Assembly (NCBI RefSeq): GCF_003434055.1 | Contig: NZ_QVEX01000012.1 | Coordinates: 91,544-155,543, forward strand | Source of the DNA: Enterocloster aldenensis | Lineage (GTDB): Bacteria > Bacillota > Clostridia > Lachnospirales > Lachnospiraceae | Length of the DNA: 64,000 nt | Direction of reading: 5' to 3' | Shown here: in pieces, positions 59,824 to 64,000 of the stretch | Position numbering within the stretch: position 1 is the stretch's first letter | Layout of the letters: each line of letters begins with the position of its first letter | Made by a program: the position numbers and the translations under genes | Notes under the pieces: generated by a model | The model's input: the letters and a program-made list of their open reading frames with translations, nothing else | The model's database searches: none | Told to the model about the DNA's origin: nothing

Positions 59824-60765
59824 GTGGATATCATTACGGTTGGGGAGATGGTCATAGACTTTATCCCGGGAACAGAGGAGGGCAGCTATATCCGCAATCC
59901 GGGGGGTGCGCCGGCCAATGTGGCCATTGCGGCGGCCAGGAACGGACTGTCCGCCGGAATCTTCTGCAAGGTGGGGGACGATGCTTTTGGCCGTTTCCTG
60001 ATACGGACCCTGGAAGACAATAAGGTGACTCCTTTAAGCCCGCAGCTGTGCGGGGAGGCGGTTACCACCATGGCCTTTGTCTCACTCACACCCGGCGGGG
60101 AGCGGAGCTTCACCTTTGCAAGGAAGCCGGGCGCGGATATGTTCCTGCGCGTATCAGATATCCAGGAAGGGTACCTTGGGAGCTGCAAGGTCATTCATGG
60201 AGGTTCCTGTTCCCTGTCAAAGGGGGAGGCCAGGGCCGCAACCATCCATGCGCTGAAACGGGGACATGAGATGGGGAAGATGGTGAGTTTTGATGTGAAT
60301 TACAGAAACCTGATGTGGGACGACGACAGGCAGGCGGCAGCGGACGCTGTCATGGGTATCCTTCCATACGTGGACCTCTTAAAGATTTCAGAGGAAGAGA
60401 CAGACATGATTGGGGGGCGGCAAAACATAGACCGGGTCATGAAGCAGAACCAGGTGGCGGTGGTGGTAGAAACCCTGGGATCGGAAGGGGCAAGGTGCTT
60501 TTTCGCAGGAACCTCCTTTGTGGTAAAGGGACGCAGGGCGGACGCCATTGTGGATACAACGGGTGCAGGGGATGCGTTCTGGGGAGGTTTCCTTTCCAGG
60601 CTGCTGATAAAAGGCGCTGACCGAACAGGCATATTTACAAGGGAAATCCTGGAGGACGCCATGAGGTACGGCAATGTAAGCGGTTCCCTGTGCGTCCAGT
60701 CCAAGGGAGCCATTGCATCCCTTCCCGCCAGGGCGGAGATTGAACTGTATTTGGAGGAAGACTGA
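59824..60765 (+). CDS. PfkB-family carbohydrate kinase (fructokinase-like)
   Basis: A 313-residue ribokinase-fold sugar kinase. Substrate motif NPGGAPANVAIAAARNG (25-41), phosphate-binding anion hole and catalytic base Asp250 in DTTGAGDAFWGGFL. The MDIITVGEMVIDFIPG start is typical of fructokinase or KdgK-like members. It phosphorylates a ketohexose or ketopentose such as fructose, allulose or xylulose. The GTG start has AAAAGGAGATG upstream. Its stop overlaps the next start by one base (TGATG), showing translational coupling with the epimerase. Confidence 0.85.
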   Translation: MDIITVGEMVIDFIPGTEEGSYIRNPGGAPANVAIAAARNGLSAGIFCKVGDDAFGRFLIRTLEDNKVTPLSPQLCGEAVTTMAFVSLTPGGERSFTFARKPGADMFLRVSDIQEGYLGSCKVIHGGSCSLSKGEARAATIHALKRGHEMGKMVSFDVNYRNLMWDDDRQAAADAVMGILPYVDLLKISEEETDMIGGRQNIDRVMKQNQVAVVVETLGSEGARCFFAGTSFVVKGRRADAIVDTTGAGDAFWGGFLSRLLIKGADRTGIFTREILEDAMRYGNVSGSLCVQSKGAIASLPARAEIELYLEED

Positions 60766-61475
60766 TGAGCAAAGAAATATGGAACCAATCCTGCATTATT
60801 TCGCCGTCCCTTATCTGCCTGGACCTGTGCAACCTTGAGCAGCAGGTCAGGCTGGTGGAGGAAAGCGGCATCCGGATGCTGCATGTGGACATATTGGACG
60901 GGCATTTCAGTCCAAGCATGCCTCTGGGGCTGGAGACGGTAAAGCAGCTGAGGAAGAAGACGGACCTGGAATTTGAGGCCCACGTAATGACGGCCAATCC
61001 TCAGTACTTTATTGATGAACTGTTGGAATGCGGTGTTTCGCAGATCGTATTCCACATTGAGACAGCGGACCATGTGGACGGGCTTTTAAACTATATCCAT
61101 GGAAAGGGTGTGCGGGCCGGTGTGGCCCTGAAGCCGGGGACCCCCCTGACCGTCCTTGATTATGTCCTGGACAAGTGCGATGCGGTCCTGCTGATGTTAA
61201 TCAATCCCGGTTTTGCCCAGTGCGCAGGGGAGGCCCAGGTATCCTACGGGGACCGTAAAATCAGGGACCTGAGGAAGATGATAGATGACAGGGGACTGGA
61301 TACCGGAATTATTCTGGACGGAAGGATCTCCCCAAAGAACATAGAGGATTACGGCAGGGGGATTGCCAACATATTCGTGGCGGGAAGCACCTGCATCAAA
61401 AAGGACGACCTGGTGGGAAGCCTGAGGGCGGTCAATGACCTGGCAAAAACCCTGAATGGGGATTCGAAGGAGTGA
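60765..61475 (+). CDS. Ribulose-phosphate/allulose-6-phosphate 3-epimerase-like protein
   Basis: A 236-residue TIM-barrel of the Rpe/AlsE family. Family positions: SPSLICLDLCNLEQQV, HVDILDGHFSPSMPLG (metal His and Asp), FEAHVMTANPQ (metal His), MLINPGFAQ and IILDGRISPKN (phosphate-binding and metal Asp). AlsE converts D-allulose 6-phosphate to fructose 6-phosphate; Rpe interconverts ribulose- and xylulose-5-phosphate. Placement after a PfkB kinase fits either scheme. ATG overlaps the kinase stop codon. Confidence 0.85.
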   Translation: MSKEIWNQSCIISPSLICLDLCNLEQQVRLVEESGIRMLHVDILDGHFSPSMPLGLETVKQLRKKTDLEFEAHVMTANPQYFIDELLECGVSQIVFHIETADHVDGLLNYIHGKGVRAGVALKPGTPLTVLDYVLDKCDAVLLMLINPGFAQCAGEAQVSYGDRKIRDLRKMIDDRGLDTGIILDGRISPKNIEDYGRGIANIFVAGSTCIKKDDLVGSLRAVNDLAKTLNGDSKE

Positions 61476-61479
61476 TGGG

Positions 61480-62052
61480 ATGGGATATTACAGCGATGAG
61501 TACAGAAATACATATACAACGGTTTTAAAGGAACTGGATACGGCCCTTGGCAGCGTGGACCCGGCGGCAGTGGAAGCGCTGGCGGATGCTGTGCTGGACG
61601 CGGACCAGGTGTTTTTTGTGGGTGTGGGAAGGGTGCTTCTGTCCCTTCAGTCCATTGCAAAACGTCTGGCGCACCTGGGAATTTGCACCCACTATGTGGG
61701 AGAAATCACAGAACCGGCCATTACAGGCAATGACCTGCTGATTGTGGGTTCAGGCAGCGGTTCCACCCTGTTCCCCCTGGGGATTGCAAAAAAGGCAAAG
61801 GCAGCCGGGGCCAGGGTGGTGCACATCGGCTCAAATCCGGACAGTGAGATGAAGGACGTGGCTGAGTTCATGGTGCGGATTCCCGTGCGGACCAAGAATT
61901 ATCTGGAAGATGAGATTGATTCCGTACAGCCCATGACCTCACTTTTTGAGCAGAGCCTCCTGATACTGGGAGATACCGTCGCCAAGATGATTATTGATAA
62001 AAAGCAGATTGACATGAAGAGCCTGTGGAAATACCATGCAAACCTGGAGTAG
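61480..62052 (+). CDS. SIS-domain 6-phospho-3-hexuloisomerase-like protein
   Basis: A 190-residue sugar isomerase (SIS) domain protein similar to PHI/HxlB, which interconverts 3-hexulose-6-phosphate and fructose-6-phosphate. Motifs are VFFVGVGRVLLSLQSIAKRL, IVGSGSGSTLFPLGIAKKAKAAG and EQSLLILGDTVAKMII. Start 61480 follows AAGGAG at seven bases; the frame upstream overlaps the epimerase gene and is rejected. No hexulose-phosphate synthase (HPS) is present, so formaldehyde fixation is not indicated; a keto-sugar-phosphate isomerase within this operon is more likely. Confidence 0.82.
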   Translation: MGYYSDEYRNTYTTVLKELDTALGSVDPAAVEALADAVLDADQVFFVGVGRVLLSLQSIAKRLAHLGICTHYVGEITEPAITGNDLLIVGSGSGSTLFPLGIAKKAKAAGARVVHIGSNPDSEMKDVAEFMVRIPVRTKNYLEDEIDSVQPMTSLFEQSLLILGDTVAKMIIDKKQIDMKSLWKYHANLE

Positions 62053-62131
62053 GAAAACCTAAAGCAGGAAAACCCAAGCAGGGGAACCTGAATCAGGGAT
62101 GGCTGAAACAAAGGAAACTGGAGTGTGGGAC

Positions 62132-63187
62132 ATGAAAAAGGAATGGATGAAGTATGCCGGCAGCATGCAGCAGCTGGCTTATGTAAGACCGCTGGCATAT
62201 AAAGAGGGCCGTGCGGAAAACATGAATGCCTGGGAAATCAAATCCGGCCACATGGCCTTTCATGTGATGGCGGATAAATGCCTGGACATATCGGATCTTT
62301 CATATAAGGGCATGAATATGTCATTTATGGCAAAGCCCGGGCTGATGGGGCGGGGGCATTATGACACCCATGGACAGGAAGCCCAGAGAAGTATCATGGG
62401 CGGGCTTCTGTTCACCTGCGGCCTGGAAACAATCTGCGCGCCCTGCAATGTGGATGGCAGGGATTACCCCATGCATGGCAGGATGAGGACAACGCCGGCC
62501 GAACATGCGGGGGCGGACGCTTACTTTGAGGGGGACGAGTATGTGATTTCCGTGAAGGGGGAGATGCGGGAAGCTGAACTGTTTGGGGAGAACATGGTCC
62601 TTAGAAGGACCATAGAGACAAGGCTGGGTTCCAACTCCATCCTGGTTACGGATGAGATAGAGAACCAGGCATTCCGCCCGGAACCCCTGATGCTGCTCTA
62701 CCACTGCAATATGGGTTATCCCTTTTTAGATGAGACCTGCGAGCTGGTGCTGCCGGTAAAACAGGTGACAGGAAGGGAAGCCTTTGCAGAACAGCATGTG
62801 GACAGATGGAACTGGATGGATGAACCAAAACCAAATGAACCGGAATATGTTTTCCTCCATGACATGGCTGAGGATGAATCAGGCACCACCATGGCCATGG
62901 TGGTGAACCACGGCAGGAAACTGGCCCTCTGCCTGGAATTTAACCGGAAGAACCTGCCTTACTTCATGGAATGGAAGTCCATGGCTTCCGGGGATTATGC
63001 CCTGGGCCTGGAACCTTCCAACTCCAGTGTGTACGGCAAGCCATATCATATCAGCCAGGACAAGGTCCATTACCTGCAGCCCTTTGAAAAGGAAGTGAAC
63101 CAGATCCGGTTCACGGTACTGGAAGGTGAAGAGGCAATCAGGAACTGCCGGGAACGGATTATTAAAATAAAAGGAGAACCAGAATGA
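62132..63187 (+). CDS. DUF4432/aldose-1-epimerase-like protein
   Basis: A 351-residue beta-sandwich protein of the DUF4432 family, related to galactose mutarotases. Blocks: NAWEIKSGHMAFHVMADKCLDISDLSYKG, GGLLFTCGLETICAPC, HGRMRTTPAEHAG, MLLYHCNMGYPFLDE and ALGLEPSNSSVYGK, giving histidines and a glutamate at the usual mutarotase positions. It probably interconverts anomers of an unphosphorylated sugar or acts as an epimerase on its own. ATG 62132 has GGAG eight bases upstream; an earlier ATG at 62099 adds 11 residues. It overlaps the D-lyxose isomerase by four bases (ATGA). Confidence 0.75.
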   Translation: MKKEWMKYAGSMQQLAYVRPLAYKEGRAENMNAWEIKSGHMAFHVMADKCLDISDLSYKGMNMSFMAKPGLMGRGHYDTHGQEAQRSIMGGLLFTCGLETICAPCNVDGRDYPMHGRMRTTPAEHAGADAYFEGDEYVISVKGEMREAELFGENMVLRRTIETRLGSNSILVTDEIENQAFRPEPLMLLYHCNMGYPFLDETCELVLPVKQVTGREAFAEQHVDRWNWMDEPKPNEPEYVFLHDMAEDESGTTMAMVVNHGRKLALCLEFNRKNLPYFMEWKSMASGDYALGLEPSNSSVYGKPYHISQDKVHYLQPFEKEVNQIRFTVLEGEEAIRNCRERIIKIKGEPE

Positions 63188-63867
63188 AACGATCAGAAAT
63201 CAACGCAGTCATTAAAAAGTTTGAAGCCCTGATGAAGGAGCACTGTTTTGAACTTCCGCCCTACTTGGGTTTTACGCCAGAGGAGTGGCAGGATAAGGGA
63301 CATGAATATGATGAGATACGGGATAACATGCTGGGATGGGATGTGACGGATTACGGCGAGGGGGACTTTGACAAGCTGGGCCTTGCGCTGATTACAATCC
63401 GCAATGGGAATGTACATAATCCAAAGTACCAGAAACCGTATGCGGAGAAGATCATCATGTGTGACAGCGGACAGGTATCCCCCATGCATTTCCACTGGGG
63501 CAAGATGGAGGACATTATCAACCGAGGGGGTAATGACATTGAATTCACCCTTTACAATGCGGATAAGGAGACAGAACAGCTGGCTGACACGGACGTTGAG
63601 ATTTGTCAGGACGGACGTCGGTATACCATGCCGGCCGGGACCAAGGTAATCCTGCATCCAGGCGAAAGCCTGACCCTGTACCCATACCTGTACCATGAGT
63701 TCGTCATTCCCGAGGGCGGACCTGTGCTGATTGGGGAAGTATCCATGTGCAATGATGACAATACGGACAACCGTTTCTTGAATCCGCTGGGAAGATTCCC
63801 GACCATAGAAGAAGACGAAGCGCCTTACAGGCTGCTCTGCAATGAGTATCCGCCTGCAAAGGATTGA
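63184..63867 (+). CDS. D-lyxose ketol-isomerase (YdaE-like cupin)
   Basis: A 227-residue cupin isomerase resembling D-lyxose isomerases (YdaE/SIL family), which convert D-lyxose to D-xylulose and D-mannose to D-fructose with Mn2+. The metal site is His102, His104, Glu109 and His171 (PMHFHWGKMEDI, YLYHEF). With the upstream kinase and epimerase this gives a route from D-lyxose or D-mannose-like sugars to central metabolism. It is the last gene in the window, and a hairpin follows. Confidence 0.87.
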   Translation: MKRSEINAVIKKFEALMKEHCFELPPYLGFTPEEWQDKGHEYDEIRDNMLGWDVTDYGEGDFDKLGLALITIRNGNVHNPKYQKPYAEKIIMCDSGQVSPMHFHWGKMEDIINRGGNDIEFTLYNADKETEQLADTDVEICQDGRRYTMPAGTKVILHPGESLTLYPYLYHEFVIPEGGPVLIGEVSMCNDDNTDNRFLNPLGRFPTIEEDEAPYRLLCNEYPPAKD

Positions 63868-63901
63868 TTACAATCCGTCCGTGGACCCTTAAGGAGCGGG
63901 A

Positions 63902-63928
63902 ATGCCGCAGGCAGGGAACCTGCGGCAT
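63902..63928 (+). terminator. Hairpin after the lyxose-isomerase operon
   Basis: Perfect 10-bp stem ATGCCGCAGG / CCTGCGGCAT with a 7-base loop, flanked by GGG/CCC. T-run absent. Confidence 0.55.
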
Positions 63929-64000
63929 CCCCATTATCCTAGAGCGTGTCTGAAAATTTATTCCCGCCATCTGCCCTAAGGAATCCACCATAGGTACCCC

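Noticed and set aside
61480..62052. Ribulose-monophosphate formaldehyde fixation based on the PHI-like SIS protein
   Set aside because: The preceding TIM-barrel has Rpe/AlsE motifs, not those of hexulose-phosphate synthase, so the RuMP pathway is not supported.
63940..64000. Possible insertion-sequence end at the right edge (GAGCGTGTCTGAAAAT)
   Set aside because: It reminded me of IS-end-like sequence, but no transposase, inverted partner or target duplication lies in the window; too little sequence to support it.

Overview
The window reads as a chromosomal segment of a gut anaerobe of the Lachnospiraceae (Clostridia). The style fits Enterocloster / Clostridium bolteae-like genomes, but no rRNA or marker gene is present, so the assignment is inference. 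Indicators are strong Gram-positive Shine-Dalgarno sites, an anaerobic sulfatase-maturase-type radical SAM enzyme, an [FeFe] hydrogenase, a bile-salt-hydrolase-family enzyme, many sugar-uptake genes and moderate G+C. I found no tRNA, rRNA, CRISPR array, prophage or intact insertion sequence. About 53 protein genes fill nearly all of the sequence.

Layout. 0-10 kb: NeuD-like acyltransferase; MerR regulator divergent from a MATE exporter with a textbook MerR operator; orphan anSME-like radical SAM protein; HPr-like protein lacking the phosphorylatable His; Hsp20; FUSC-type exporter divergent from a MarR regulator with an operator; choloylglycine-hydrolase-family enzyme; endonuclease III. 10-18 kb: a 1111-residue hybrid histidine kinase with an N-terminal SnoaL-like domain, patatin-like lipase, PPC-domain protein, GntR regulator, glycerol-dehydrogenase-like enzyme, AraC regulator.

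18-32 kb is a sugar locus: xylulokinase-like FGGY kinase, DUF4867-like protein and L-fucose/L-arabinose-isomerase-family enzyme; then a sensing module (membrane-anchored sugar-binding protein, LytS/YesM-type kinase, YesN-type response regulator, second sugar-binding lipoprotein) ended by a terminator; then the transporter it probably controls (ChvE-type binding protein, MmsA ATPase, MmsB permease). 32-39 kb holds housekeeping and stress genes: racemase, divergent peptide deformylase, small alarmone synthetase overlapping a GrpB-GNAT fusion, HAD phosphatase, AraC-GyrI regulator and a monomeric [FeFe] hydrogenase.

39-52 kb: CydDC-like ABC exporter, sodium:solute symporter, M29 aminopeptidase, then what I judge the most interesting region, a sigma-54-controlled sulfur amino-acid locus. 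A cysteine-desulfidase-family gene (minus strand) and a PatB/MalY lyase - DAACS symporter - glutaredoxin-like operon (plus strand) flank a sigma-54 activator gene. Both transcription units carry near-consensus -24/-12 promoters. An 80-bp array of eight exactly 10-bp-spaced repeats lies upstream of the lyase promoter. 52-59 kb: MATE exporter divergent from a LysR regulator, MBL hydrolase, MutS2-like ATPase without an Smr domain, then a structured intergenic region ending in a strong terminator (candidate small RNA).

58-64 kb: a ROK regulator followed by a sugar operon (PfkB kinase, ribulose-phosphate/allulose-6-phosphate epimerase-like protein, SIS isomerase, DUF4432 epimerase-like protein, D-lyxose isomerase) whose promoter carries a XylR-like palindrome over its -35 box. 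Gene functions are assigned from protein motifs and family resemblance recalled from knowledge; no database search was run.
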